A stretch of 64,000 nucleotides of DNA from an uncultured Bacteroidales bacterium (GTDB lineage Bacteria; Bacteroidota; Bacteroidia; Bacteroidales; UBA932). The position numbers were made by a program, and so were the translations under genes. Shown here piece after piece: positions 1-9,478 of the stretch; the first letter of the stretch is position 1; every line of letters begins with the position of its first letter. The notes under the pieces are model-generated. The model was not told where the DNA came from. It made no database searches and saw only the letters and a list, made by a program, of their open reading frames with translations. The stretch covers positions 1-64,000 of the forward strand of contig CAKVCK010000020.1 in the NCBI GenBank assembly GCA_934725575.1, written 5' to 3'.

Positions 1-887
1 GGGTTCCAGTCGTATTTGAGATAGTCGAAGCCCCATTCCGCCCACTGGCGCACGTCCTGGGCGGCGAATGAATATTTTCCGCTGTACCAAAGCTTCTCTC
101 TGGTCAGTTCGCCGGACGGATCCACCATCCTGTAGTTCTCGTTGACGAGCCCTTTCTTTACCCACTCGTAGGTGCCGTCGGCGTTGTCGCACTGGGTGCC
201 GATGTGTGCCGCGTAGGTCGCCACCCACGGACCGGAATAGATGCCGACCTTGAATCCCATGGTGTGCAGCGAGTCCACAAGACCTTTCATGTCAGGGAAT
301 TTCACGTTCGGCTGGATCGCGTTCTCCTTTCCGCCGCGGAGTCCCTGCCAGCCATCGTCTATGTTGATGTACGACCAGCCATAGTCCGCCAGTCCGCTTT
401 CAAGGATCGCCTTCGCGGAGGCCATCACTTTCTCATGGCTTACCGTGTTGCCCCAGCAGTTCCAGCTGTTCCAACCCATCGGAGGAGTCAGCGCGATCTT
501 CTCTCCGATGACGATCCTGAACTCCCTTTTCGCCTCGCCGAGGCTGTTGGCGGCCTTCAACGTAACATTATAGGTGCCGGCTTTCTTGACCTTCCCGGTG
601 ATCACACCTGTTCCGGAGTCGATTTTCAGGCCTTTGGGCAGGTTCTCGGCCGAGAATGTCATCGGTCTGTCACCTGTCGCCGCCACCTTGTACAGGAAAT
701 CTGAGCCTGGACGGGCTCCATAGATCTTGGCTCCGTTGATCCGGGGAGTGTGTGGAGCCTCCGGAGTAAGGATATAGCCGGAATAGTCCGGAGCCTTCAC
801 CTCGTCCGATGGCTCTGATTGGGCTGATGCTGTGGCACTTGCCAGAATGGCCAGCGCGCCTGTCAGCAGAAAGGAAATTTTTCTCAT
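1..887 (-). CDS. GH27 alpha-galactosidase, 3' end beyond window edge
   Basis: Secreted alpha-galactosidase that would release terminal alpha-galactose from oligosaccharides. The 295 codons in view begin with a signal peptide (MRKISFLLTGALAILASATASAQ), then an Ig-like putative-binding module around residues 45-130 (LPKGLKIDSGTGVITG), then the start of the TIM barrel with the family marks LTPPMGWNSWNCWG, YINIDDGWQG and FDYLKYDWN. The Asp of KYDW, at 9-11, is the family nucleophile; the acid/base lies outside the window. The ATG at 885-887 opens directly into the signal peptide. It is divergent from the fecR-susC-susD operon and shares a promoter element with it, so alpha-galactosides are a reasonable guess for part of that system's diet. 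The fold and family are firm; the natural substrate is inferred. Confidence 0.93.
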   Translation of the reverse strand, partial: MRKISFLLTGALAILASATASAQSEPSDEVKAPDYSGYILTPEAPHTPRINGAKIYGARPGSDFLYKVAATGDRPMTFSAENLPKGLKIDSGTGVITGKVKKAGTYNVTLKAANSLGEAKREFRIVIGEKIALTPPMGWNSWNCWGNTVSHEKVMASAKAILESGLADYGWSYINIDDGWQGLRGGKENAIQPNVKFPDMKGLVDSLHTMGFKVGIYSGPWVATYAAHIGTQCDNADGTYEWVKKGLVNENYRMVDPSGELTREKLWYSGKYSFAAQDVRQWAEWGFDYLKYDWN

Positions 888-931
888 GATCTGAATTTTG
901 TGTTATTAGTATTGAATATCCTGCATTATAA

Positions 932-958
932 AACGCAGCGACTCCGATTTACCCTACC
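932..958 (-). promoter_or_regulatory. Putative ECF-type promoter of the GH27 gene
   Basis: Read on the minus strand, GGTAGGGTAAA (958-948) is followed by 12 nt and CGTT (935-932), with the ATG 45 nt further on. The same word pair with identical spacing precedes fecR at 1080-1106. The layout resembles -35 and -10 elements of ECF sigma promoters, where CGT(T/C) is a common -10. The sequence match is seen; the promoter role is inferred. Confidence 0.55.
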
Positions 959-1079
959 TCGCATGATTCCGGAATATGTATGATTGCATCCGAAAAGTCA
1001 CTTCGTGCAAAAAAATACGTACCGATCATCGCGGAGCAAGAGGCCGTGGAATCTTTTGAAATATTCTTTTGAAAACAAA

Positions 1080-1106
1080 GGTAGGGTAAAAGTCCGGTTA
1101 AACGTT
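1080..1106 (+). promoter_or_regulatory. Putative ECF-type promoter of the fecR-susCD operon
   Basis: GGTAGGGTAAA (1080-1090), 12 nt, then CGTT (1103-1106), ending 30 nt before the fecR ATG. It matches, in inverted orientation, the element at 932-958, so each divergent gene has its own copy pointing towards it. No housekeeping TAnnTTTG box is seen here, which fits use of an alternative sigma factor. Confidence 0.55.
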
Positions 1107-1136
1107 AAATATCTATATGAAATAATTAAAGTCATT

Positions 1137-2114
1137 ATGAGTAAAGACGACAGAAGGATTTCAGATGATCGGATCAAAGAGAAATGCTTCAGATATTTCC
1201 GTGGCGAATCCACTTACGAGGATGAGGTTTCCATCCGCGAGAGCCTTTCGGACGGTAAGCTGTCGATGGATGATTTCAGGACGATGGAGAAGGATTGGTG
1301 TGACAGCGAGAGGCCGACTGCGGGGCAGAGGATGGCCTACGCCAGACTTACGGGCAAAATCAAGGCGCGCCGGTGGAAACGCTTGCTGCTGAGGATTTCC
1401 GTCCCGGCGGCAGCGGCGGTGGCCGTCATCGTGGCGTTGTTCTTCAATCTGTTCAATGACAAGGAGAATCCGGTCTCCACTTTCTCGACAGCCTATCTGG
1501 AGACGAGACTGGTCGTGCTTCCGGACTCGTCCAAAGTTTGGCTGAACTCAGCTACGACCCTGACCTACGATTCGGATTTCAACAAGAAGGGCAGGGAAGT
1601 GACGCTGTCCGGAGAGGCCTTCTTCGATGTCACGAAGAATCCGTCCAAGCCATTCATTGTCAGGATGGACGATGCCAGCATCACTGTCAAAGGCACCTCG
1701 TTCAACGTCTCTGCCTACAACGGCGAGAACGGAATCCAGGCGGCCCTCCTTACGGGACAGATCCAGTTCCAGACCGGTAAGGACTACATTTATCTCAGCC
1801 CGGGCGAGGTCATCTCCTACAACCGTATCGACCGTTCCATGAGCAAGTCCAGGCGGGATGTGAGCCAGTACCGCTCATGGCTTGACGGCAAGCTGGACTG
1901 CGAGTCAGTCACGCTTGACTGGCTGTTTTCCAGACTGACATCCTTGTACGGAACGCGGATTCATTACAATCCGGTGAAATACAGGAACAAGACTTTCCGT
2001 GTCATACTCGACACCCGTGAGTCCATCGATGATGTGCTTGGGGCGGTGGCCGTAATTGTGCCGATCTCGTGGGCATGGCAGGATGACAGCAGCATCGCGA
2101 TCACAGAAAAATGA
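1137..2114 (+). CDS. FecR-family anti-sigma factor, first system
   Basis: Inner-membrane anti-sigma factor that relays outer-membrane receptor occupancy to an ECF sigma factor. From the ATG at 1137 (MSKDDRRISDDR) the protein has 325 residues: a cytoplasmic sigma-binding region of about 80 residues, one membrane segment near 83-106 (SVPAAAAVAVIVALFFNLF), a periplasmic FecR domain (VVLPDSSKVWLNSATTLTY, VKGTSFNVSAY) and a C-terminal DUF4974-like domain. An in-frame ATG at 984 would add 51 residues across the promoter element and is unlikely. It lies 48 nt before a susC whose product has an STN domain, the usual signalling partner. No sigma gene is adjacent upstream; the nearest is at 8839-9444, convergent at the end of this operon. 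Confidence 0.92.
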   Translation: MSKDDRRISDDRIKEKCFRYFRGESTYEDEVSIRESLSDGKLSMDDFRTMEKDWCDSERPTAGQRMAYARLTGKIKARRWKRLLLRISVPAAAAVAVIVALFFNLFNDKENPVSTFSTAYLETRLVVLPDSSKVWLNSATTLTYDSDFNKKGREVTLSGEAFFDVTKNPSKPFIVRMDDASITVKGTSFNVSAYNGENGIQAALLTGQIQFQTGKDYIYLSPGEVISYNRIDRSMSKSRRDVSQYRSWLDGKLDCESVTLDWLFSRLTSLYGTRIHYNPVKYRNKTFRVILDTRESIDDVLGAVAVIVPISWAWQDDSSIAITEK

Positions 2115-2162
2115 CATACAATCAAAACTAATAACGTTAACTAAACCCACTGTTCAACAAAA

Positions 2163-5100
2163 ATGAAGAGACAACTTGTTTTCAAGAGCGCGCTTCTTGT
2201 TTTGCTTCTCGTGATGACCGGGCAGTTCATCTCCGCCCAGTCGTTCACAAAGCGGTTCAAGAACGAGCCTCTGACTGGTGTCATCAAGGAACTTGAGCGC
2301 CAGACCGGCTATTCTTTCATCTACGAGACAGGAATTCTTCGGGATGCTCCGGCTGTCACGGCCGACTTCAACTCGGCGTCCGTGCAGACTGTCTTGCGGC
2401 AGATAGTCAAACCGCCTTTCAAGTATGAGCTGAAAGGCAAGATCATCACGATCACCAAAACCGAGGCAAAGACCTCAGGCAAGACAACCGGCGATGACAA
2501 ATCTACGGAGGTCAGCGGAACCGTCAAGGACGCCAAGACCGGCGAGCCGCTTGTCGGAGTGGCGGTTTGGGTCAAGGACACTCCGATTGGAGTCTCCACC
2601 GACCTTGATGGCCGCTATAACCTTTCATTCAAAGGCAATTACGGCTACATCAGCGTGTCCTGCATAGGCTATGTAGCCCAGGATGTCCAGATAAAGAAGG
2701 GATCACAGGTCATCAACGTTGCCCTTGAGCAGGATGGAAACACTTTGGAGGAGGCTGTGGCTGTCGGCTACGGCCACCAGAAGAAGGCCAGTATCGTGGG
2801 CGCCATCGCCACAATCGCTCCGGACGCGGTGAAGATTCCGGTGTCCAAGATCAGCAACGCTCTCGCCGGAAGGCTTTCCGGAGTCGTGTCGGTGCAGAGG
2901 AGCGGCGAGCCTGGCGCGGGATCCACTTTCTGGATCCGAGGCATCAGCACCTTCGGAGCCAACGCCAACCCTCTCGTCCTGATCGACGGAGTAGAGCGTG
3001 AGCTTGACCTTGTGGATGTCGAGGACATCAAGGAATTCTCCGTCCTCAAGGACGCCGCCGCGACGGCCGTTTACGGAGTGCGAGGAGCCAACGGCGTGGT
3101 GCTCATCACGACACGCAGCGGAGAGGAGGGCAAACCAAAGGTCAGCATCAAATTCGAGAACGGTGTGACCAGCCCAGTCAAGGTGCCGGAGATGGCGAGC
3201 GCGACACAGTACATGGAAATGTACAATGTGGCTTCCGGGACTGAATATTTCGATGCGGAGAGGGTACGCAAGACCTTGAGCGGAGAGGATCCGGACCTTT
3301 ACCCTAATGTCGATTGGGTCAACAGCATATTCAAGAACCTCAGCAACAACACCAGGGCGAACGTCAACGTCTCCGGTGGAACCAGCTCCGTGAAATATTA
3401 CATCTCTGGAGGTTTCTACAACGAGAACGGACTCTTCAAGACTGATCCGACCGCGGATTACAACACGGGAATATATTACCGCCGCTTCAATTTCAGGGCG
3501 AACGTGGATGTGAAACTCACTCGCCACACGTCCATGAACGTCAATCTCGCCACGACTTTCGAGCAGAAGAACGAGAGCGGAACGAGCAGCAGCTCGATCT
3601 GGTCGGCCGCGTTGAAGACACCGTCCGTGATCTTCCCGATGGTCTATTCGGACGGCCATTATCCAGGACCGGGTACTAACATGGGCTACAACCCGTACGC
3701 CCTTCTGACACAGACCGGTTACAAGCAGGCGTTCTATAACACGGCTCAGTCTCTCGTGTCCCTCACCCACGATTTCTCGTGGCTCACCGATGGACTTACA
3801 GCCACAGTCAAAGGCTCTTTCGACGCCAAGAACAACGCTTACCAGAACCGCACCAGGACTCCTGAGCAATACGGTCAGGCGTACAGGGACGAGAACGGAG
3901 AACTGCACCTTACTGAGCTTGTGCAGGGCTCGCAGACACTGGATTTCTCATATTCCAACACCGGATGGCGTTCCCTCTATCTGGAGGCCAGCCTGAACTA
4001 CGCAAGGTCATTCGGAAACCACAGCGTCACAGGTCTCCTTCTCTATCAGCAGTCACAGAAGAACTATATCGGCTCCAGTGCCACCTCCAGCAATGCGGCC
4101 CTGCCGTACAGACATCAGGGAGTGGCCTTCAGGGCTACCTACAATTATGACTCACGGTATTTCGCCGAGTTCAACGCCGGCTACAACGGATCCGAGAACT
4201 TCTCGCCTGGACACAGGTTCGGATTCTTCCCGTCAGTGGCCGGTGGCTGGCTGGTCTCCAACGAGAAATTCTGGACAGGACGCCTGGCTGATGTCATCAG
4301 CTTGCTGAAAATCAAGGGCTCCTATGGAATTGTCGGAAACGACCAGATCGGAGGCAACCGCCGTTTCATCTACCTGGAGACAATCAACTCCGGTGATAAG
4401 TGGAGTTTCGGCGAGACGGTGACCTCATACCCGTCCTACCGGCGCGGCGAATGGGCCAACGACAATGTCGGCTGGGAGAAATCACGCAAACTGGATGTCG
4501 GCGTGGATGTCTCGTTCTTCGACAAACTCCGCGTGCAGGTGGACTGGTTCAAGGAAAAGCGTTCGGGAATATTCCTTCAGAGGTCTTCCATTCCTGAATA
4601 TATCGGAATCACCACGAAGCCTTACGTCAACATCGGCCGGATGAGGAACTCCGGATGGGACAGCTCCCTGCAGTACGACCAGAAGATCGGCCAGGTGAAC
4701 TTCTCGGCGATGGGTAACTTCACTTTCGCCCGTAACGTCATCGAGGATCAGGACCAGCCGGACTACATCGAAAAGTACATGAACCGTACCGGCCAGGCCA
4801 GATGGCAGACATTCGGCTATGTGTCCGACGGACTGTTCAAGGACGAGGCTGACATCGCCACGTCTCCGGACCAGAGCGCTCTCGGCGAGGTACGTCCTGG
4901 CGACATCAAGTACAAGGATCTCAACAACGACGGTGTGATCGACAGCAAGGACGTCAAGGCCATAGGGTACACCGACGTGCCTGAGATCGTGTACGGTTTC
5001 GGTGTGTCCGCCCAATGGAAGGGATTCGATGTGTCGGTTTTCTTCCAGGGCAACGCCCACGTAAGTTTCTCGATAAACTCCTCTATGGTACGCGGATTCA

Positions 5101-5462
5101 CCGAGCCGAAGATGGCGGCGAACAACGTCTTCTCCGACATCTACGGGAACTACTGGACCGAAAGCAATACCGACGCGAAATACCCGCGTCTTACCACGAC
5201 CGAGGCGACGAACAACAACCAGTCATCTGACTTCTGGCTCGTCAACGGCCGCTACATCAGGCTCAAGAACGCTGAGTTCGGCTACACTTTCCCTAAGAGA
5301 TTGATCCAGAAGATGCGCCTGAGCCAGCTGCGTGTCTTCGTGTCCGGAACGAATCTGCTTACCTTCGCTCCGTTCAAGCTCTGGGATCCGGATCTCCAGA
5401 CGGGAGCGTCGAACTACCCTAACACCAGAGTGGCCAACATCGGTCTGAACATCGGTTTCTAA
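2163..5462 (+). CDS. SusC-like TonB-dependent transporter with STN domain
   Basis: Outer-membrane TonB-dependent importer of the SusC/RagA family, 1099 residues. Visible in order: signal peptide (to about residue 25, ending SAQS), STN signalling domain (about 26-98, SFTKRFKNEPLTGVIKELERQ), carboxypeptidase-like regulatory domain (about 116-195, VSGTVKDAKTGEPLVGVAV), plug (YGVRGANGVVLITT) and a large beta barrel ending in the aromatic C-terminus NIGLNIGF. The STN domain is the module that contacts FecR, so this transporter probably senses as well as imports. The TonB-box region reads EEAVAVGYGHQKK instead of the usual DEVVVVGYG. It forms an operon with fecR upstream and susD 16 nt downstream. 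The ligand cannot be read from the sequence. Confidence 0.95.
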   Translation: MKRQLVFKSALLVLLLVMTGQFISAQSFTKRFKNEPLTGVIKELERQTGYSFIYETGILRDAPAVTADFNSASVQTVLRQIVKPPFKYELKGKIITITKTEAKTSGKTTGDDKSTEVSGTVKDAKTGEPLVGVAVWVKDTPIGVSTDLDGRYNLSFKGNYGYISVSCIGYVAQDVQIKKGSQVINVALEQDGNTLEEAVAVGYGHQKKASIVGAIATIAPDAVKIPVSKISNALAGRLSGVVSVQRSGEPGAGSTFWIRGISTFGANANPLVLIDGVERELDLVDVEDIKEFSVLKDAAATAVYGVRGANGVVLITTRSGEEGKPKVSIKFENGVTSPVKVPEMASATQYMEMYNVASGTEYFDAERVRKTLSGEDPDLYPNVDWVNSIFKNLSNNTRANVNVSGGTSSVKYYISGGFYNENGLFKTDPTADYNTGIYYRRFNFRANVDVKLTRHTSMNVNLATTFEQKNESGTSSSSIWSAALKTPSVIFPMVYSDGHYPGPGTNMGYNPYALLTQTGYKQAFYNTAQSLVSLTHDFSWLTDGLTATVKGSFDAKNNAYQNRTRTPEQYGQAYRDENGELHLTELVQGSQTLDFSYSNTGWRSLYLEASLNYARSFGNHSVTGLLLYQQSQKNYIGSSATSSNAALPYRHQGVAFRATYNYDSRYFAEFNAGYNGSENFSPGHRFGFFPSVAGGWLVSNEKFWTGRLADVISLLKIKGSYGIVGNDQIGGNRRFIYLETINSGDKWSFGETVTSYPSYRRGEWANDNVGWEKSRKLDVGVDVSFFDKLRVQVDWFKEKRSGIFLQRSSIPEYIGITTKPYVNIGRMRNSGWDSSLQYDQKIGQVNFSAMGNFTFARNVIEDQDQPDYIEKYMNRTGQARWQTFGYVSDGLFKDEADIATSPDQSALGEVRPGDIKYKDLNNDGVIDSKDVKAIGYTDVPEIVYGFGVSAQWKGFDVSVFFQGNAHVSFSINSSMVRGFTEPKMAANNVFSDIYGNYWTESNTDAKYPRLTTTEATNNNQSSDFWLVNGRYIRLKNAEFGYTFPKRLIQKMRLSQLRVFVSGTNLLTFAPFKLWDPDLQTGASNYPNTRVANIGLNIGF

Positions 5463-5477
5463 TAATCAAGAAGTACT

Positions 5478-7394
5478 ATGAAGAAGAATATATCAGCAAT
5501 AATCCTGATGATTGCGCTGGCGGTCTGCGGCTGTGACAGTTACCTGGACAGGCAGCCTGACGACCAGCTGACCTCAAAGAACATATTCGACAAGAAGACG
5601 ACCACGCTGCAATATCTTGTCAATGTCTATACCTACATTCCGAGCGAATGGTCCCCGGAAGGTTACGGTTCCTCATCCGGCATCGCGATCACTGCCAGCG
5701 ACGAGGCTTCCTGCGCCTACACCGGCTCACGTTTCTTCGCTTTGCTGAACCATAACCAGCTTTCCCCTCTGTCAACCCACGGCGGTTACCGTCATGCGGT
5801 TTACAGACTTTTGTATCAGGGAATAAGCGAGGCGACATATTTCATGTCCAAGGTCCAGGACTGCCCTCAGCTCACGGATGATGAGAAAGTGATGTGGCGG
5901 GGCGAGGCCCGTTTCCTCAGGGCGTTCTACTATACCGAGCTGCTCAAATGGAACGGCCCTGTCATTTGGCTCGGGGACAGGCAGTCGGACTATTCCGACC
6001 CGAATGTGTCAAAGGTGGACAGGTCTCCTTGGAGCACGATAGTCGATTGGCTTTGCGATGAATATGACCAAGCGGCCACCGAGCTCCCTGACACGAGAAG
6101 CTCCTACGAGATCGGACGCGCCACGAAAGGCTCTTCCCTTGCGATGAAGGCCAGGCTCCTCATGTTCAACGCCAGCCCTCTTTTCAACGGGCAGAACGGC
6201 ACCGGCATTTATGACGGCATCGTGAACAAGGACGGCGAGAAGCTCTTCAACACTGAATATGACGAAAACCGTTGGAGACAGGCGGCCGAGGCGGCGAAGG
6301 CTGTCATAGACATGAACACGTACAATCTTGTGGATGACGAGAACGCCACTCCGCTTGAGAATATTCATAACGCTGCGGTGCTGCTCAATTCCCCTGAGAA
6401 CATATTCACTGTGCAGTGCGGCGGACGCAGCTGGCGGGTCGGTGAGACTCCGGTCTCGGCGAGCGGATACGGCGGAATCGGTCTGACCCAGAAGCTTGTG
6501 GACGCTTTCGCGATGGACAACGGCTACTATCCGATCACCAACATGGATGACGAGTCCTACGACAACGGCGCGGGCGTCATTGAGGTGGATCCACGTTCCG
6601 GCTACACTGAGACCGGGTCTCAGAAGTTCGTCAACCCGTTCTTCTCCACCATCCCTAAGAACCTGAAAGCCAACGACGCCATCGAGACCATGAACATGTA
6701 CATAGGCCGCGAGCCAAGGTTCTACGCCAATGTGTTCTGGAGCGGCCAGACATGGATCATGGGCACGAACAAGCTGGCCAACATTCAGTTCTATAGGAAC
6801 GGGAACTCCGGTCCTATCACGTCGAACAACTACACTCCGACAGGTTACGTCTGCCTCAAGTTCATCGATCCGGATCTGGACACGAAGTCAAGCCGGTGGG
6901 GGAACCTCTCGTGGCCGATCATCAGATATGCCGATGTGCTGCTGATGTACATCGAGGCTCTCAATGAATATGACCCGGCGAATCCGGACATCCTCACTTA
7001 CTGGAACATGATACGCCACAGGGCCGGGGTCCCGGCGATCGGAACCGGCGAGGACGAGGTCTATCCTGAGATCATCGGCGACAAGGATCTCCAGAGAAAG
7101 TACATCCGCAGGGAGCGTATGGTCGAGCTTTGCTTCGAGGGGAAACGTTACTTCGACACCCGCCGCTGGATGATAGCCGAAAGGGAGGATAACGGCAAGG
7201 TCGTAGGATGCAACATCGGAGCGTCTGACCATAAGATTTCCGGTGATTATTGGAGGCGCACGTCCATTTTCGACACTTTCGGAGAGGCCGGCACCAAGTC
7301 CGAGAGGGTGTTCACCAAGAAATACTATGTCCTTCCTATGAATCAGGCCGAGCTTGACAGGGTTCCGGAACTGACTCAGAACTACGGATGGTAG
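5478..7394 (+). CDS. SusD-like substrate-binding lipoprotein
   Basis: Surface lipoprotein that caps the SusC barrel and binds substrate, SusD/RagB family, 638 residues. It has a lipoprotein signal with lipobox AVCGC near residue 19, the N-terminal helical core (ARFLRAFYYTELLKWNGPVIW) and the C-terminal family signature (IRHRAGVPAIG, IRRERMVELCFEGKRYFDTRRW). It is longer than a typical SusD of 500-550 residues, with the extra sequence in the middle third. It pairs with the susC ending 16 nt upstream and precedes a second surface lipoprotein. The carbohydrate or other ligand is unknown. Confidence 0.94.
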   Translation: MKKNISAIILMIALAVCGCDSYLDRQPDDQLTSKNIFDKKTTTLQYLVNVYTYIPSEWSPEGYGSSSGIAITASDEASCAYTGSRFFALLNHNQLSPLSTHGGYRHAVYRLLYQGISEATYFMSKVQDCPQLTDDEKVMWRGEARFLRAFYYTELLKWNGPVIWLGDRQSDYSDPNVSKVDRSPWSTIVDWLCDEYDQAATELPDTRSSYEIGRATKGSSLAMKARLLMFNASPLFNGQNGTGIYDGIVNKDGEKLFNTEYDENRWRQAAEAAKAVIDMNTYNLVDDENATPLENIHNAAVLLNSPENIFTVQCGGRSWRVGETPVSASGYGGIGLTQKLVDAFAMDNGYYPITNMDDESYDNGAGVIEVDPRSGYTETGSQKFVNPFFSTIPKNLKANDAIETMNMYIGREPRFYANVFWSGQTWIMGTNKLANIQFYRNGNSGPITSNNYTPTGYVCLKFIDPDLDTKSSRWGNLSWPIIRYADVLLMYIEALNEYDPANPDILTYWNMIRHRAGVPAIGTGEDEVYPEIIGDKDLQRKYIRRERMVELCFEGKRYFDTRRWMIAEREDNGKVVGCNIGASDHKISGDYWRRTSIFDTFGEAGTKSERVFTKKYYVLPMNQAELDRVPELTQNYGW

Positions 7395-7425
7395 AACTGG
7401 AAACGACTTCTAAAAAAGAATCATT

Positions 7426-8763
7426 ATGAAACGAAAATATACTCTTATAGGCTTAGCCGCGCTTCTGTCCGCCGCGGCCTGCGAGCCGAGCCACCTGGAG
7501 GACAATCTTTACGACCCTTCCGTGTACATCCTCAACAACGGGTACCAGAAGACGGAGACATTCTATGACGTGCAGTCCTCGTTCACGGCTGAGGTGAACG
7601 CCTACTGTGGCAGCTATTACGACCAGAATCCAAAGGTGAGGCTGTCGGAGGACGCCGCCGTGCTGGAAAGGTACAACGAGGAGAACTCCACGTCACTTCA
7701 GGCTCTGCCTGCCGACTGCTGGTCTCTGGAATCGTCTGACCTCCAGATGAAGGACAAGAAAGCCACGTTCAAGGTGGATTTCAACATCGAGGCTCTGAAA
7801 AGACTTTCCACCGAGCCTGACTATTCCGATCTTGGGAACTATGCCGTGGCGTTGAGGCTTAAATGCCTCACCGATGGCGTGAACGACGCCCAGACCGATG
7901 AGCTTGGCAGCACCGTCATCGTCCCGGACATGAGCATGATGGCGTTCAGACTGGACAAATCCGGCGTGTCAGAGACGGATCTCGACAATCTTGAGGACAA
8001 TGACGGATTCATCATTGTTGAATATAAGGTCCGCACAAGCATCGAGAACAATTGGGACAACGGCGTGAAGTTCACTTTCAACGTCCCGTCTGACAAGGCT
8101 GAATATTCACTTCTCCCGGAGGGGTCATATTCAGTGACATCCTCTTCTGAGCAAGGTTTCACCCCGGGTGTCTCCGAGATTGTCTATACTGTGCGCATCG
8201 ACAAGTCCAAGGCGCAGGAAAGGTACTATTCTCTTGTGGCCGGTGTCGAGTCGGAAGGCGGCTTCAAGGTGGAAGGTGAGTCTGAGTCAGTGATGAATAT
8301 GTTCAACAGGCATCATTACAGCCAGTCGGACATCAAGGTCCGCAACTGCAACACCTATAAGATCGGTGCCGGGCCGGAGCTGACATTGGACGGGAAGATC
8401 AACACGAAATGGGAATCCGGCTATCAGACCACCGATGTCGTGGCATCAAAACTGCCTTATGTCATTGAATATGAACTGGCGAATCCGGTGTGCATCTCTG
8501 ACTTTGATCTGTACCGCCGTCAGGACCGTTATGCGTCCGACCTTAAAGGCGGGCATCTGGAAGTGTCGTTGGATGGTGAGAATTACACCAAGGTCTGCGA
8601 TTTCGACTACACCGGCGTGAGCGCATACCGTAACGTTCACGCTGCGGAGATCGAGCCTGAGGCGAAGTACGTCAAGTTTGTCGTGACGGCGTCAGGACGA
8701 AAGGGCGGAGCCTTGAAGGTTCCTCTGTGCAGTCTGGCCGAGTTCAGCATCTGCTATAGATAA
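7426..8763 (+). CDS. Surface lipoprotein with DUF1735-like and F5/8 type C domains
   Basis: Probable surface glycan-binding protein of the first SusCD system, 445 residues. A lipoprotein signal ends at AAACEPS. The N-terminal half resembles DUF1735 (BT_3987-type) modules found next to SusD: short beta strands with YDPSVYILNNGYQ and a VRLSEDAAVLERYN segment. The C-terminal 150 residues read as a discoidin (F5/8 type C) fold: ELTLDGKINTKWES, PYVIEYELANPVCISDFDLYR and KYVKFVVTASGRK. It is the last gene of the fecR-susC-susD operon, followed by a convergent sigma gene with a shared terminator. A role as an auxiliary ligand-capture protein is inferred from position and domains. Confidence 0.82.
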   Translation: MKRKYTLIGLAALLSAAACEPSHLEDNLYDPSVYILNNGYQKTETFYDVQSSFTAEVNAYCGSYYDQNPKVRLSEDAAVLERYNEENSTSLQALPADCWSLESSDLQMKDKKATFKVDFNIEALKRLSTEPDYSDLGNYAVALRLKCLTDGVNDAQTDELGSTVIVPDMSMMAFRLDKSGVSETDLDNLEDNDGFIIVEYKVRTSIENNWDNGVKFTFNVPSDKAEYSLLPEGSYSVTSSSEQGFTPGVSEIVYTVRIDKSKAQERYYSLVAGVESEGGFKVEGESESVMNMFNRHHYSQSDIKVRNCNTYKIGAGPELTLDGKINTKWESGYQTTDVVASKLPYVIEYELANPVCISDFDLYRRQDRYASDLKGGHLEVSLDGENYTKVCDFDYTGVSAYRNVHAAEIEPEAKYVKFVVTASGRKGGALKVPLCSLAEFSICYR

Positions 8764-8782
8764 TTGTCATGACGTAATATTC

Positions 8783-8813
8783 AGAAAGGGTGACTTTTTA
8801 GCCACCCTTTCTT
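8783..8813. terminator. Bidirectional terminator between convergent operons
   Basis: AGAAAGGGTG and CACCCTTTCT form a ten-pair stem around a T-rich loop, with T-rich sequence on both sides. It lies in the 75-bp gap between the plus-strand SusCD operon and the minus-strand sigma gene and can serve both. Confidence 0.8.
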
Positions 8814-8838
8814 CTTATATTCAACCCTATGTCCGTGA

Positions 8839-9444
8839 TCAATCCACCATGCAGGTGAGGATGAACAGCAGCCAGAGATGAGCGGCTCCGCTCTGGAGAT
8901 CCGCGTTCCCGTTGCCGGCGAGGCCGTCCAATTCTTTCCTGAACACCGTCAGGGCTTTGTGGATGTGCTTTTCCACAGCCTTCTCAGAGATTTTCAAAGC
9001 CTCCGCGATTTCCCTGTTCTTCATATTTTGGAACCTGCTCATCATGAACACTTCGCGGCATCTGTCAGGAAGCTTGCCCATGATGCTGTGGATGTTCGCC
9101 GTGAGTTCATCGTAGATTGTCTTCCGGTCGGAGTCGTTGACCGCGAAATCCATCTGATAGAGACCTTCGTCGCAGACATTTCTGAAAGAATCCGTGAGAC
9201 TGACAATTCTGAGTGATGACTGGTGGCGCAGTGTGTCAATCGACCGGTTCCGTACAATGCGGAACAGAAGAGCCTGCCATGCGTCGCTTTCCTTTCCTTC
9301 GAATTTCTCCCAAAGCGTGCCATAGGCCTCGTGCACGATGTCTTGCGCTGTGTGCTCGTCCGACACGAACCTGAACGCGAAGTTGTAAAGCCTGTCACTG
9401 TACTTGTAGTACAGCCCTTCGAATATCGTTTCATCCAGAATCAT
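8839..9444 (-). CDS. ECF RNA polymerase sigma factor, first
   Basis: Sigma-70 family ECF factor, 201 residues. Region 2 is seen at YKYSDRLYNFAFRFVSDEHTAQDIVHEAYGTLWEKF and region 4 at LPDRCREVFMMSRFQNMKNREIAEALKISEKAVEKHIHKAL. Beyond region 4 there is an extra tail ending in the hydrophobic run HLWLLFILTCMVD, which could touch the membrane or a FecR partner. It is convergent with the first SusCD operon and divergent from the second, 139 bp from the BACON gene. It could therefore answer to either FecR; position does not decide. A TATATTTG box lies 35 nt before its ATG. Confidence 0.93.
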   Translation of the reverse strand: MILDETIFEGLYYKYSDRLYNFAFRFVSDEHTAQDIVHEAYGTLWEKFEGKESDAWQALLFRIVRNRSIDTLRHQSSLRIVSLTDSFRNVCDEGLYQMDFAVNDSDRKTIYDELTANIHSIMGKLPDRCREVFMMSRFQNMKNREIAEALKISEKAVEKHIHKALTVFRKELDGLAGNGNADLQSGAAHLWLLFILTCMVD

Positions 9445-9478
9445 CTTTTCTTATCCTTTGACATGGCTTTATATCATA

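Noticed and set aside
984..1136. Upstream extension of the first fecR
   Set aside because: The extension crosses the promoter-like element and has no FecR-like sequence; ATG 1137 fits the family start.
2703..3908. 401-codon open frame on the minus strand inside the first susC
   Set aside because: It is an antisense shadow of a clear SusC gene, made of low-complexity His/Arg/Val-rich sequence without any domain.
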